64,000 nt of DNA from Sceloporus undulatus (Eukaryota; Chordata; Lepidosauria; Squamata; Phrynosomatidae): NCBI RefSeq assembly GCF_019175285.1, contig NC_056527.1, forward strand, positions 115,137,295-115,201,294, read 5' to 3'. The position numbers and the translations under genes are program-made. Under the pieces are notes generated by a model. The model saw only the letters and a program-made list of their open reading frames with translations. It searched no databases and was not told the origin of the DNA. Below, piece by piece: positions 1-28,761 of the stretch (position 1 is its first letter; each line of letters starts with the position of its first letter).

Positions 1-569
1 GTCTTGAATCTAAAGACAAAAACAATAAGGCACATGCTGAGTCGGACCAACAATCCTGACCTGTCTCATCCATCATCCAGTTCTCCCCATGAGTGGCTGC
101 TTGCTGCTGAGAAGAACCCAACTGGGAGATGAGAAAGGCAATGGAAACACCTTTTCTTACTCTTTTTCTTTCAAAAACCATACTGAAGGTAGCAGCTTTA
201 CAGCCATCTCCCAAAAGGATGCTCTGCAGATGAACCACAGCACTCCTCATCCCCAGCCAACACTCCTTTTAAAACCATGCACACCTGCAGACAGATGCAC
301 ACATACACATATGCACATAGGATTCTTTTTAAAAGCAGCAAAGAAACCTTCAAAACAATCTGCTCTGGTTCCCAAAAGGATGCAGTTAATTACTCAAAAC
401 ATTTACTCATAATACTAACAAAAGAGAAATATACAAATTCAGTAAAATGCATTTTGCCTCCCTGCTTCTTTGGCTGCTGTGAATCATTTATGGGTTGCCG
501 TTCTGGAAGACATTACCGAGGATGTTGATCATACTCTACCTTTCCCCCAAAAACGGGACACAAGACATA

Positions 570-571
<2 letters not shown>
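1..571. other. no feature recognised
   Basis: AT-rich sequence with a short CA/TA-rich patch at 290-325. The open frames lack conserved protein features. Confidence 0.6.

Positions 572-608
<37 letters not shown>
572..608. repeat. (TG)n microsatellite
   Basis: About 18 TG units. Confidence 0.97.
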
Positions 609-610
<2 letters not shown>

Positions 611-675
611 AAAAATGTGCACGCCTATGTATGTGTGTAGACTTTATAGTTACAGCATACATGTGTGTATATATA

Positions 676-908
676 TTGTTGTTGTTTGCCTTCAAGTTGT
701 TTCCGACTTATGGCAACCCTAAAACGCACCTATCATGGGGTTTTCTTGGCAAGATTTGTTCGGAGGAGGTTTGCCATTGCCTCCCTCTCAGGCTGAGAGA
801 GTGTGACTTGCCCAAGGTCATCTAGTCAGTTTTCATGGCTAAGCGGGAATCAAACTCTGATCTCCAGAGTTGTAGTCCAGCACTCAAACCACTACACCAC
901 GCTGCCCT
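676..908 (-). mobile_element. Sauria-type SINE, full length
   Basis: Starts with the inverted TTGTTGTTG tail, then the BovB-like block (CTTCAAGTTGTTTCCGACTT), and ends in the tRNA-like head with A/B-box-like sequence. Confidence 0.93.
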
Positions 909-1067
909 GAATCACTCTCTCAAGCCATATTCTCGCTACATTGTAGTCATTCACACATTACAGTCATTGTCAAACTATTTTCCCAGGCCATAGGGTTATA
1001 GTCTGTGTGAGTATGGTTATGGAACAATAAAACGAATGGTTATAGAATATATATACTATATATAATA

Positions 1068-1303
1068 GAGCTGGTGTGGTGTAGTGAGTTTGAATGTTGG
1101 ACTGTGGCTCTGGAGACCAGGGTTTGATGCCCCGCTCAGCCATAAAACCCACTGGGTGGACCTTTGGCAGGTCACACTCTCTCAGCCTCAGGGGAAGGCA
1201 ATGGCAAACCTCCTCTGAACCAATCTTGCCAAGGAAACCCCAGGATAGGCTTACTTTAGGGTTGCCACAAGTGAGAAAGGACTTGGAGGCACATAACAAC
1301 AAA
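1068..1303 (+). mobile_element. Sauria-type SINE, full length
   Basis: tRNA-like head (GGTGTGGTGTAGTGAGTTTG), CACTCTCTCAGCCTCAG body, BovB-like tail ending AACAACAAA. Confidence 0.93.
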
Positions 1304-1378
1304 TATAGCAAGATATATGTTTGTCTCTGCATGTATAATGCAGAATACAGAGCTTGATAAAGAGAATATACACAGACA

Positions 1379-1450
1379 CTATTATTATTATTAAGCTTTA
1401 TTAATAGAGCACTGTACATACAATCAGTTAAAAATAGAATAAAACATACT
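1379..1450 (-). mobile_element. L2-like LINE tail fragment
   Basis: ATTATTATTATTAAGCTTTA followed by a GCACTGTACATACAA-type block, as at 3' ends of reptile L2-like repeats read in reverse. Confidence 0.35.
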
Positions 1451-1583
1451 CATTCTAGGGCACAATATCTTTTGATTCAGAACCGCTAAAGAAGGTGGAA
1501 GCCAGAATAGAGGGCTAAAGCATTTGTTTTGTTGTGTAAGGCACTATTATATCTCTTCTGTCTATCCCTGTTTTCAAAGAGAT

Positions 1584-1843
1584 AGCCAGAGTGGCATAGT
1601 GGTTTGCATGTTGGATTATGTCTCTGGAGACCAGGGTTCGAATCCCAACTCGGCCATGGGAACCCACTGTGTGACCTTGGGCAGGTCACACTCTCTCAGC
1701 CTCAGAGGATGACAGTGGCAAGCCCCCTCTGAAGAAACTTTCCAAGAAAATCTCATGGGTGTTATACGTCGGAAACAACTTGAAAGCACACGACGACGAC
1801 AACAAACAACAAAAGCAAGCCTATCATGGGGTTTTCTTGGCAA
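1584..1843 (+). mobile_element. Sauria-type SINE plus an inverted SINE scrap
   Basis: Full-length plus copy to about 1812, then 29 bp of the minus-strand SINE body at 1815-1843, joined at the AACAACAAA tail. Confidence 0.88.
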
Positions 1844-1873
1844 GTAGAATACCACCACCACCACCGAGCTCCA

Positions 1874-2086
1874 GGTGCATCTACACTGTAGAAATAATGC
1901 AGTTTGGCACCACTTTGAATTACCAGAGCTCCATCCTAGAGAATCCAAGGAGCTATAGTTTTGCAAGGTCTTTAGCTGCCTCTGCTGAAGAGGGCTGGTG
2001 CCTCCCCAAACTGCAAATCCCAGCACCCTGTAGGAGGGCAGTTCAAGTGGCATCAAACTGCATTAATTCTACAGTGTAGATGTACC
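1874..2086. mobile_element. foldback element, family F1
   Basis: Palindromic element with ends GGTGCATCTACACTGTAG and the complement. Flanks CCA/CCT are a near-match 3-bp duplication. Confidence 0.85.
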
Positions 2087-2620
2087 CCTGGAGAAGGATA
2101 GGTGATGGGGAAAAGGGTCCTCATCAAGATGAACAAAAGGTAGGTGTGAGTGTTGTGTATGTGTGTATGTGAATGAGTGTGCATAGCCTTTCCCCCCTCC
2201 CTTGTACTGCAGAATCTAGGATGAGGAGGAGCCAAAAAAGACAGGGGATGGAGGGAAACGTGACAGCAGCAGAAAAGGAGAGAGAGAGCCTATAGGGGAC
2301 AGCAGGAGGAAGGGAGGAGGAAGCCAAAAAAGAAAGAGAGAAAGAGAGACTCAAGGACTTCCAGCTTGGAGGGGAAGGAGTCACCCAGGAGGAAAGAAGG
2401 GAAGAAGGAGAAAGAGAGAGAGAGAGAGATTGGATCCCTTGCACTCTTCCATCCAGGTAATTGTTCCCTTCTTCCTCCCTCCTCCAACCCTGCAGTGGTA
2501 CTAAGGGAAGGTTGTCCCTGCCGAGCATCTCCTGCTTTAACCAAGGAGGAGGGATGCTCACTTGGACTTATGTGCCATGTAAGCACTGCAATGCACAGGG
2601 GGAAAATGTTTTCTGGACCT
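2087..2620. other. purine-rich spacer
   Basis: Mostly GA-rich sequence with a (GA)n tract near 2416-2430. No exon or known repeat recognised. Confidence 0.5.
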
Positions 2621-2623
2621 TGG

Positions 2624-2824
2624 GGCTGCATCTGCACTGCAGAAGTATTCCAGTTTGACACCACTTGAACTGCCATAGCTCAAGGCTATAGAATTCTGCC
2701 CATGGTAGTTTGTTGGCAGACCTTTGGTGCCCCAACAAACTACCATGACCAGAATTCCATAGCCTTGACCCATGGAAGTTAAAGTGGTGTCAAACTGGAT
2801 TAGTTCTGTAGTGCAGATGCAGCC
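2624..2824. mobile_element. foldback element F1 with TGG duplication
   Basis: GGCTGCATCTGCACTGCAG ... complement, flanked by TGG at 2621-2623 and 2825-2827. Confidence 0.88.
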
Positions 2825-2827
2825 TGG

Positions 2828-3639
2828 ATCCCCTTTATAGGGCCAAGTGTCTCTCCTGCCTGCAGCTTGACACAGGACACAGGGTGTGTTCCACCATCAG
2901 CTGGGTTGCCTCTGTGTTGTTGTAGCTGGGTGTTTGCACACCTCCGTGAAGCATCCATGGGTTGTCCCTGTGGTGTGTCTCTCAGGTGCACCCCTGCTTG
3001 TGCGTGTGCGGACTGGCCTTCCTTCGGCACATCCTTGTGGATGGTTCTCCGGCCCAGTGTTGGCATGCTTTGTACCCCACTCAACCTCACACCTTGGTTG
3101 TGGCATGCCACTCTGCTGTGGTGTCTTGTGCATGGCACACACAACCAGGTCTTGCATCTCTTCTTGGAAGTGGGAGTACCTGGCCTGGATGTCACCCTTT
3201 GGCATGTGCATGTTTTGTGCATCGCTGCTTTGTGGTCCTTTCCCTTCGAGGTTTTGTGTGTATGTGTGTGCTCTTGTGGGCTGTATCCCTTTCCTGGTTA
3301 TCAGTCTCTATAACCAAAGTGGCACATCAATGTGTGCCATGATATGCCAGCCATGGATCCACCTTTGGGATCCCTCTATGGTGCTTTTCACATGTGATGT
3401 TTTCCTTCTGGTGAGTGTGAGGTCTGGTATGTTGCAGTGTGAGATCTGAGTGTTGCTTGTGTTGTTGTGGCTGTGTGAGTCTCCTTTTATGCTCTGGACC
3501 TTTGCTCACTCTAGCTGACTGCTAGATGCTTTACCTTTTTCTCCATGTCCTGGCCCTCTGTTTGGCGCTGCATAGAGCTGTACATAATTTGGGGGGAACT
3601 GATTGGGGAAGAATCACAGTGTGAGCTCCCACAACAAGT
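2828..3639. other. unassigned TG-rich stretch
   Basis: Overlapping open frames exist on both strands (2886-3449 plus, 2800-3222 minus), but neither shows a domain, and the TG-rich composition explains the missing stops. Origin unknown. Confidence 0.4.
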
Positions 3640-4197
3640 AATAATGCCACTGTATTCTGCTCTGGTCAGGCCCCACCTAGAATATTGTGTCCAGTTCTGG
3701 GCACCACAATTCAGAAAGGACATTGAGAAACTGGAGCGTGTCCAAAGGAGGGCGACAAAAATGGTGAAGGGTCTGGAAACCATGCCCTATGAGGAACGAC
3801 TTAGGGAGCTGGGGATGTTTAGCCTGGAGAAAAGAAGGTTAAGAGGTGATATGATAGCCCTGTTTAAATATTTGAAAGGATGTCATATTGAAGAGGGAGC
3901 AAGCTTGTTTTCTGCTGCTCCAGAGAACAGGACCCGGAACAATGGATGCAAGCTACAGGAAAAGAGATTCCACCTGAACATTAGGAAGAACTTCCTGACA
4001 CTCAGGGCTGTTCGACAGTGGAATGCACTCGTTCCTCGGAGGGTGATTGAGTCTCCTTCCTTGGAGGTCTTTAAACAGAGGCTGGATGGCCATCTGTCAA
4101 GGATGCTTTGATTTGGATTTCCTGCATGGCAGGGGGTTGGACTGGATGGCCCTAGTGGTCTCTTCCAACTCTATGATTCTATGATTCTATGATTCTA
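3640..4197 (+). mobile_element. CR1 LINE, 5'-truncated
   Basis: Encodes the reverse-transcriptase C-terminal end ([70 protein letters not shown]) open to a TGA near 4111. It ends with the CR1 hallmark ATTCTATG-type octamer repeats. The 5' portion is missing, the usual outcome of LINE insertion. Confidence 0.93.
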
Positions 4198-4743
4198 ACA
4201 CATATATTGCTTTGGAAAATTGCAATGGCCCTGAACTTGAAACAGCTTCTTCTGCTTTTTTTTTTTAAAGAGTTGAACTAATTCATAGTGCATCTTTTAG
4301 TCTTTGGCAGTGATTTAACAAACCCAAAAGCAAAATATAGCCTCTCTATTTGGGGCAGTATATCTGTAAATACATGGGCATCTGTACAGAGATCTACAGT
4401 GGACTAGAAGCTTAGGTATAAGACAATAAATATACACCGGATTATTGACAATGCCATCTGCATGATCAGGTAGAAATTTTGTCAGATTTCCAAACTTGAG
4501 CAAGTTACTTTTCTGGACTACGGTTCCTAGATACCCCCCCCCCCCACACACACACACAGAGCCAACCTGGCTATGAAGTGCGGGAGCATTGCAGAAGAGG
4601 GGTTTTGTGCATTAGGTCTCAATTTTGTGTAATTTGGAAGGTTCTGTGGCTTGTTCTTCTGTGTTTGTTATGGTGTCTTCCATTTACGTCTGTCTGCCAC
4701 ACATGGTTCAGGGCTTTCTTTGATGTGTTTCTCAGAACTTGGA
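4198..4743. other. no gene; C-run and (CA)n
   Basis: Includes a C11-type run and (CA)n at about 4534-4559. Nothing else recognised. Confidence 0.6.
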
Positions 4744-4853
4744 AACATTGCGTTCTTTGGCCTACATCTTCCAGAATCCCCAGCCACCATGGTCACTGGA
4801 GAATTCTGGAAGATGTAGTCCAACAAAAAAGCAACTTTTCCAAAGTCTTGGCT
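4744..4853. mobile_element. foldback element, family G
   Basis: Imperfect palindrome built on CTACATCTTCCAGAATCCCC and its complement, inside TTGGAAA/TTTCCAA arms. This family (ACTACAACTCCCAGAATCCC type) recurs in the window. Confidence 0.75.
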
Positions 4854-5752
4854 ATTTTGTTACACTTGTGTCACACTCCCATCAGTGAATGTCTTTCCCA
4901 CCCACAGCCATAGTAGGTTCTCTCTAATTCTTTAAGGCAGAGTGCCTCTGGATATGGAGCAGGAATGGACAATATTTGTGGATTTAGGAGCCATGTTTCT
5001 GCTGTGTATCCCTTAGGGACAGAGTGTCATAACCAAAAGGAAGACAAGGCACCACAAAATGTAGGACATTTGAGAAAATGTCAGATATTACCAAAAAAAA
5101 AAAAAAAAAAGAAGAAGCTAAAAACATGAATATAAATATAAATTCATGCTTCTTAGTCATGCTCAAAATAGAGGATATTTTTTGAAATTCCTCTTGGACA
5201 GAAGGTTGAAATGTAGGACATGTCCTGGTGAAGGAGGACACCTGGTCACCCTGCTCAGGGACCACACAGACTTTTGTTCTGATAAAAAGAACAAAAGTGG
5301 TCATATTTCCATTTCTAGTTTTGAAACACAGATTTTAGAAGGAAAGCCCTGCGACCTTTTTAAAAGTGAATTGCTACTCCCCAGAGGAGACTGCTCCCTT
5401 CCCTTTTGGCCCCCCACAAAAGAGGCAGTCTGGGGAGTCTGGGGTGGCCAAAGACCCCATTAATCTCCTTGTCTGTGTGCCCAGTGCCTTCCTCAGAATG
5501 ACCTCAAAGCAGATTAAGCTGAGAAAAAGTGCCTTTGAAGCAGCATAAACCTAGTGCAAGTTTTGGCTCGGGTGGATTTGAATCTGGGTCTCTCTGCTCT
5601 CGGCCCGGTCCATGATTTCTGAGACCAAATTCTAGCATCCTATCATACAGATTTATGGAATATACACACAACTCTGTATTTGTATGGAATATACATATGG
5701 AATATATGTATGTATTTGTATTTGTACTGTTGCTTCCAATGGATATTTCCTA
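4854..5752. other. no gene; A-run and unclassified inverted repeat
   Basis: A19-type run at 5092-5110. AATGTAGGACAT blocks near 5060 and 5212 suggest an old element. Tandem GGAATATA-type units lie at 5655-5710. Confidence 0.5.
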
Positions 5753-5935
5753 TTGTTGGTTCCCCATATCCATGGATTCTTTATCCATGGATTCAACCAC
5801 CCATGGCTTGAAAACATTGCAATAAGCAAACCTTGATTTTACTGTTTTATATAAGGAATGCCATTTTGCTACCCCATTGTATTTAACGGGGCTTGAGTAT
5901 CCCCAGATTTTCATATCCCAGCGGATAGCCACTGT
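5753..5935 (-). mobile_element. Tigger-like element T1
   Basis: Contains TTTATCCATGGATTC, CAAACCTTGATTTT and GCTTGAGTATCC blocks of the T1 family in reverse. Confidence 0.8.
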
Positions 5936-6594
5936 TTGTATATAATGCATGCAATATATTTTTGTGAGGATGGGGTTGAATGGCTTGAGAACAGTCATAA
6001 TTCTTCAGCTTCCAATGTCAATGCCTCCGTTCCTTATTTATACAGTATTCCATTTATTATATTTATTGTCTTATACCTAAGCTTCTAGTCCACTGTAGAT
6101 CTCTGTACAGATGCCCATGTTTTTGCTTTGATTTGGGTGTGTCAGCCAGTATTTTATACATCACTCGGTGTTACATACCATAGTCAATCCCCAACAGCAC
6201 TCTCAGGATATTGGACATCATCACAACATTGTGGCCATTGTGAAATGCACCCTATGTTGTGAGACCTCTGTGGCTGACACCTTACAAGGCTGTGATTCTT
6301 CTTTTTGGATGTGTGATGGTTATACATATCTGCAGCCCATAGGGGTTTGCTGGTTTCTGAAGTTGGTGATATAGTAAAATGATACTTCCATTGAATCATC
6401 TTAGGTTTTGTGTGCAGGCTTTTGGGTTCCACAGGGCCCTTTGCCAAGGAGAATCTGGCAAGGGGGAAAGGAAGCATTTTCCTGCAATACAAAATTGACT
6501 GGTTTGATGGATTGCCGCAAGGTATTGTGATGGCCCTTGTCATCCCTGAGGGTCGATCCATCAGTGACAATTAGCCAGAAGAGTTAGGAAAGCT
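5936..6594. other. nothing recognised
   Basis: No exon, splice-flanked frame or clear repeat; open frames here are short and unconserved. Confidence 0.5.
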
Positions 6595-6690
6595 TTAAGA
6601 AACAGCATCATGTATTTTGTGCATTTTGGATGGCTGCATAAAAGTATCATTTTTTGTGGATTTTGGATGTTATTGTGCTTTAAGAAAGGT
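6595..6690 (+). mobile_element. Penelope-like relic, 3' part
   Basis: ATGTATTTTGTGCATTTTGG ... TTTTGTGGATTTTGGATGTT matches the sense half of the copies at 29805 and 62785. Confidence 0.5.
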
Positions 6691-6777
6691 GTACCCCTGG
6701 TTGCTGAGAAGGATCAACAAGGGTCAGCCCTTTCTCTCTCTCTTTCTCTCTTTTGTGCCTTGCTGGTGAGTAGGCGA

Positions 6778-7012
6778 GAGCCAGCATGGCTTAGTAGTTT
6801 GAGTGTTGGACTAGGATTTTGGAGATCATGGTTCAAATCCCCACTCAGTCATGAATCCCATTGGGTACCTTGGGGAAGTCATACTCTCTCAGCCTTTGGG
6901 GAAGGCAATGGAAACTCCCTCTGGACCAATCTTGCCAAGAAACCCCCATGATAGGGTCACCTTAGGGTTGCCATAAGTCAGAAATGACTTGAAGGTACAC
7001 AACAACAACAAA
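6778..7012 (+). mobile_element. Sauria-type SINE, full length
   Basis: tRNA-like head to ACAACAACAACAAAG tail. Confidence 0.93.
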
Positions 7013-7061
7013 GTGAGTAGGCATCTAGTTGGCAAAGTGCTGGGGTGACTTGGCAAGGTGT

Positions 7062-7135
7062 TTCCTTTCTAAAGAAGTCTGCCTGATGAAGCATTCTGTG
7101 GTCCTCCAAAGCTTGCATGCCTTAAAATGGCTGAA
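7062..7135 (+). mobile_element. Penelope-like relic with hammerhead-like core
   Basis: CTGATGA at 7083-7089 is followed about 20 nt later by CAAAGCTTGCATGCC, the layout of the hammerhead-like repeats elsewhere in the window. Degraded. Confidence 0.4.
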
Positions 7136-7243
7136 ATGGGCCCAGCTGAGCCAATTCCTTGCTTCTGTGGTCCGCACTGTTTCTCAGGGATGGCATTTTA
7201 TGCATGATCACTTGGGATCCCCTGTGTACTTATTCTGCGACTA

Positions 7244-7463
7244 CAGTGGCCCCTTAGTATCTGCTGGGGGTTGGTTCCAGGATAACAAAATCTGTGGATG
7301 CTCAAGTCCCATTAAATACAGTGGCGTAATAAAATAGTGTTCCTTACATAAACGGCAAAATCCAACTTTGCTTTTTGGAATTTATATTTTTAAAATATTT
7401 GCAAGCTGTGGATGCTTGAATTGGTAGATTAAAAAAAAATCTGTGAATAAGGAGGGCTGACTG
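7244..7463 (+). mobile_element. Tigger-like element T1, complete, TA duplication
   Basis: CAGTGGCCCCTTAGTATCTG ... GGAGGGCTGACTG flanked by TA on both sides; internal AAATGG/GGTTTGCTTTTTGG-type blocks. Confidence 0.88.
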
Positions 7464-7881
7464 TACCACTTTGTCCATGCCTTTTCTCTTTATGGTTCCT
7501 TTCCTGCTCCGCTTTCAAAATTTCCTGATAGCACTGGTTTCGTTCAAGAGGGAAAACCTTAAACAGGGCCATCCCTACTGCTAGGCAGAATCAATGAGGA
7601 CATCAATGGCAACCTTGGCCTATTCATTCCTCCATCCTGCATCTCCAAGGCTATTCTCTTCTGTTGGAGGATAGAGTTGGTTTCAGTGGCCATAGGGCAC
7701 TTACATTTCATACTAGGATGGGCAGAATTTTCTCAAATAGCATGCATCTAAGTGGGTGAAGCTCCCCATATATTTCTCAAATGCAAAGCTTTCTATTCCA
7801 TGTTCATTGGATCTGAGAAACTCCGGTCTCATCATTCTGGATACGTTAAACAATATTGATAATTAAGTAAGGTTGTGGACA
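7464..7881. other. nothing recognised
   Basis: Unique-looking sequence without exon signals. Confidence 0.5.
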
Positions 7882-8112
7882 GAGTCAGTGTGGCATAGCG
7901 GTTTGAGTATTGGACTAATATTCTGGAGACTGGAGTTCGATTCCCTGCTCAGCCATGAAATCCATTGGGTGACCTTGGGCAAGTCACACACTCTGAGCCT
8001 CAGGGAAAGGCAATGGCAAACCTCCTCTGAACAAATCATGTCAAGAAAACCCCATGATAGATTTGCCTTCAGGTCGCCATAAGTTGGACCTGAAGGCACA
8101 CAATAACTACAA
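7882..8112 (+). mobile_element. Sauria-type SINE
   Basis: Near full-length copy; tail CACAATAACTACAAGA is diverged. Confidence 0.92.
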
Positions 8113-8374
8113 GATTGTGGACAAGAGCATGGAAAAGTTATTCTGTTTGCACCCAAGCTTCTAGAATCCTCCCCCAAACAGTATGGCCATTGGTTATAAT
8201 GGTTTGATGGATTGTGGGATGTGTAGTTCACAAGAGTTGTTTCCTCCAAACTCTGCTCTGATCAGTGATCTTATTAGGAGCATCCTTAGATGGTGATGTG
8301 TGTCATTTCAGTGGCTTCAAAATGTAAGATCTCAGTTGGTTCCATTTTAAGTTTCTCCTCACTCATTCTGCTAA

Positions 8375-8587
8375 GGGTGTGTCGACACTGTAGAAAGAAT
8401 GCAGTTTGATACCACTTGCAAGTACTGTAGCTGCATTCTAGAAAATTGTGGAAGTTGTAGTATTTTGCACAGTCTTTAGCCTTCTCTGCCAAAGAGTGCT
8501 GGTGTCTCACCAAACTCCATCCAAGGATGGAGCTCTGGCAGTTGATGTGGTGTCAAGCTGCATTATTTCTACAGTGTAGATGCACCC
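8375..8587. mobile_element. foldback element F1 with TAA duplication
   Basis: GGGTGTGTCGACACTG ... CAGTGTAGATGCACCC, flanked by TAA at 8372-8374 and 8588-8590. Confidence 0.9.
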
Positions 8588-8859
8588 TAAGTGGGAACCA
8601 TGGATTCCTGTCCCAAGGTTCTGCCCTGATGGCATCACTCTATGGACAAGCAACAGAGTAATAGATGCAAAGAGGCTGCGGTTGCATTTTTGTATGAGAA
8701 ACCCTACAGATTTAAGTCCTGTCCAGTTAAGGATCGCCTGGCAAGAAGGCAGCCTTACTGGGGATGTCTAGTTGGCTTATTCAGAGGCTGGGAAGAGTCT
8801 TCTCCCTTCAGAAAACTCATGCAGAACATGATAGGGATGCTCTTCCAGGAGCAGAATAT

Positions 8860-8995
8860 TTGTTGTTGTTTGTTGTGTGCTACAAAGTCATTTTTTAATT
8901 TATGGTGATCCTAAGGCGAACCTATAGTAGTTTTCTTGGCATGTTTCTCCAGACAAGGTTTGCCATTGCCTTCCCCTGAGGCTGAGAGAGTGTAC
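8860..8995 (-). mobile_element. Sauria-type SINE, truncated
   Basis: Inverted tail and body present; the tRNA-like head is missing after GAGAGAGTGTAC. Confidence 0.88.
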
Positions 8996-9271
8996 CTTGA
9001 TGTTTTCCCCCTTGCCCTGTCAGATTTGTTGGACTGCAGACCCACCAGATTATTCCTCAGCCAACAGGGCCACCTCAGAAAGCATGAGGTGCCCAAGGCT
9101 CTCATATGACAGCCTCCATTTCCCTCAATCTTTGGTCTTTCCACATTTGCTAGACTGCAGTTCCCATCCTCTCCAGTCACTATGATCAGACTTGCAGTGC
9201 AATGCACCTGGAGGCCTCTGAGTTGGGGAAGAGTGTTTTATTTGAACACGCAATGATGCGTACTTGCAAAA

Positions 9272-9352
9272 GGCTTTTTTAAATTACAACTCCCAGAATC
9301 CCCTAGCCAGCATGGTTCTGGGAGCTGTGGTCCAAACAAAGACTATTTTCTT
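9272..9352. mobile_element. foldback element G
   Basis: TTACAACTCCCAGAATCCCC and its complement with a short spacer. Confidence 0.7.
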
Positions 9353-9659
9353 TTTCCAAGTCCCGCTTCATGAAGAGATGCTTGATGTGGGCTAATGTGT
9401 GGTGAGTTTGCTGACGCCGCTTGCAGAGATGCAAATGAAGCAGAATCTAACATCAGAAAAAAGCTCTCCTGGACCAAACCCAACATGCATTTAGCCCAGC
9501 ATCCTTTTTCCAGCACTGGACAGCGCAATGCTTCCAGGAAGCCCACATGAAAAGGAAGATTATAGGACGCTTCTTTCTTCTTCAGCAGCATTTGGTCTTC
9601 CAAAATACAATGCTTCAGAACATGGATGTTCCACTATACGTTTCATCAAAACATATAGT

Positions 9660-9756
9660 AAAAGGTTCGCTTTTTGTGGACTACAACTCCCAGAAACCCC
9701 CAGCAAGTGTGCTGGCTGGGAGATTCTGAGAGTTGTAGTACAAAGAATATATTTAA
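9660..9756. mobile_element. foldback element G
   Basis: GGACTACAACTCCCAGAAAC paired with GATTCTGAGAGTTGTAGT. Confidence 0.72.
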
Positions 9757-9893
9757 ATATTTAAATAATTTAAATAATCATGAATGTCAGTGTCCTCCGT
9801 GAGCCAACATATCTTGGAATTGTGGTCCTAAGAAGGACATTTTAATATCTAAATAGTCATGGATGTCCATGTTTTTACCAACATATCTGAATA

Positions 9894-10262
9894 CATTCAG
9901 CCCTCCACATCTTAAACTTCGACTTTTGCAGATTTGATTATTTGCAGAGTTGATTAATATTATCTCTCTTGGAATTTCTAGGTCCTCCAGCAAGACTCTA
10001 TGGCCAACGCTGGCCAGAGGTTGTGCTGGAGAACCTAGAGGTTCCTAGAAAGAACACTTCTTTGGGCATCTGTAGGTCTTCCAGTGCAATTTTATGGTCA
10101 GCTTCCAATGGACGTTGACCACAGCGTTGCGCTGAAGGACCTAGAGATTCCTAGAAAAGTATTCTATTAGGATTGAAAGAAATAGTGGGGGTTTTTTGGT
10201 GGTTTTTCCACTTTCACAGAGGTCCAGCATCCCCAAACCCAGCAAATGTGGAGGGCCCACTG
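9894..10262. mobile_element. Tigger-like element T2
   Basis: CATTCAGCCCTCCACAT at one end, AATGTGGAGGGCCCACTG at the other; internal CTAGGTCCTCCAG repeats typical of the family. Confidence 0.82.
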
Positions 10263-10404
10263 AAGTCATGGATGCCAATGTCTTCCACAAGAGTTTCTTT
10301 TTTAGTGAAACCTTACCTATTGAAAATGGATGTGTGTGCATTTGTGTGTGTGTGATATAACTGATGCTGATAACAGGTAATACTCTGTATTGCACACACA
10401 CCAC

Positions 10405-10840
10405 ACACTGCCCACCCTAAGTGCTCTTGTGTCTCCCTCCATCTTCAGAGTTGATTTTCTCCAGGCCTTTTTTCTTTTCCTTCCCTGGCTGAGCATCCCG
10501 GTTTATTTGACCTGACTCAGGTCCCTGGTGGGAGCCAAGCCGTCCGTCCAGGACGCAGGATAATAAATCACAGGGAGGAACGGCTGGAGTACCCAGGGAC
10601 AGTCTGACTGACTCAGCACCAACTGGTCCCAGAATGCCGTTTTGGATTGTGACAATAGTACCCCTTTCCCAACCATCTTTCCTAGCTTTCTGCAACAGGA
10701 TCTGAGAAGAAAGGTGGCTGGGAATGGCCAAGGGGGAGACATTTCTGTACCCTTGCAAATCTGGAAGCCTCTTTTTTTCACGCCATTCCCTAATTCCCAA
10801 GATAGTGACTATATGCCTCGGAGAATGCACATGTTGTTGT
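10405..10840. other. repeat-free island upstream of CPNE6
   Basis: Unique sequence about 1.2-1.6 kb before the first coding exon, with a TGACTGACTCAGCACCAA stretch (AP-1/Maf half-site-like). It could hold the CPNE6 non-coding exon or promoter; no exon can be fixed. Confidence 0.25.
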
Positions 10841-10844
10841 TGTC

Positions 10845-10952
10845 ATTGTTGTTTAACTTCAAGTCCCTTATAGAAAATGGCAAAATCAAGGTTTGCTTTT
10901 TGGATTCTTTTTTTAAAGCAAGTTGTGGATAGTTGAAGAGGGCTGAGTGTAC
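10845..10952 (+). mobile_element. Tigger-like T1 fragment
   Basis: AAAATGGCAAAATCAAGGTT through GAGGGCTGAGTG. Confidence 0.7.
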
Positions 10953-11202
10953 TTTTTTTGGTTTCTTTTTGCTTTGTTTGGGTGTCTCTGTGTTCAGTTC
11001 CATTTCTCCCTGCCCCAGTTCTCTTCCAGTTCTATGACCTACCTCAATGCACTTTGCTGCCCAAGGCTTCAAAGAGGCAGCTCCTTCCATTCTTGAATTC
11101 CATGTACAGAAGCCAGCCTAATGGGCAATGCAACCTTGCTTCCACACTTGTGATGGTATAGCTTCCTCCACTGCACCCAAGATGTTAAAGAGGTTATCTT
11201 TT

Positions 11203-11638
11203 CAGACTTCCGCATTCACTGGGGTTAGGGGTGCAGGACCCCTGTGAAAGTGGGGAAACCACAAATAAAAAAACACATTTTTTTAACCTGAGAGAACGCC
11301 TTGCTGGGAATCTCTAGGTCCTCCAGCACATGTCTGTGGTCAACATCCATTAGACTTGACCACAGAATCATACTGGAGGACTTATAAATGCCTAGAGAAG
11401 TATTTTCTCTAGAAATCTCTAGGTCCTTCAGCGCAAGTCCATGATCAGAATCTCCTGGATGTTGACCATAGAATCACACTGTAGGACCAACAAATGCCTA
11501 GAGAGAAGTGTTCTCTCTAGCAATCTCTGGATCATCCAGCACAACATCTGGGGAATATTGGCCATAGAGTCATACTGGAAGACCTAGACAGTAATCAGAT
11601 CTGCAAAAGTCAAAGCCACAAATGCGGAGGGTTGCCTG
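11203..11638. mobile_element. Tigger-like element T2
   Basis: CAGACTTCCGCATTCACTGG ... AATGCGGAGGGTTGCCTG then TA; several internal CTCTAGGTCCT-type repeats. Confidence 0.8.
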
Positions 11639-11990
11639 TACAATTCCCAAAGACCTCTCCACAGCATGTCCCAGATATTCTGGGAGTTATTGTCCTAAAA
11701 GAGAAACTTCCAAACAGACTTTTTAAAGACAGGCAGCAGGCTAACTTGGGAGAGGCAGAGAAGGCTCTGAATGCCACATGCCACCTTTGTCCGCCAATAT
11801 GTGGTCACCATTTGCTGCCCTTAGCATCTGCTGCCTGCGGCACAACCTCACTCTATCTCATGAGAGGGACAACCCTTCTAATCTTCTTCTTGTTACCTTC
11901 CTCCTGCTCCTCTGTTTGTGTTCAATATGTCTCTTGACTAACTTGTTTTCCTGTTCCATTATATCCTCCTCATTCCTGACCCATGCTCAG
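11639..11990. other. CPNE6 5' intron sequence
   Basis: Repeat-free with a long pyrimidine-rich 3' end, as expected for the intron before the first coding exon. Confidence 0.5.
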
Positions 11991-11998
11991 GCGGCGCC

Positions 11999-28645
<16,647 letters not shown>

Positions 28646-28761
28646 GACCCACATGCACCTTCCCCCGTGGGCATGGTTTGTCCAGCACCTTAATGTAAGT
28701 TTCGGGATGGTTGTGGTGGCAATTGGCAAGATGTGGGAGGGGAGCGATGGCTATGTAGGTA

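Noticed and set aside
676-908. tRNA gene-like heads in the many SINEs
   Set aside because: The heads are tRNA-derived but diverged, and always continue into the SINE body. No separate tRNA gene was seen.
2800-3449. Overlapping long open frames on both strands (up to 187 codons)
   Set aside because: TG-rich composition removes stops. There is no domain, no splice signal and no start context.
1-11900. CARMIL3 exons expected upstream from mammalian synteny
   Set aside because: No leucine-rich-repeat coding exon or splice-flanked conserved frame was found.
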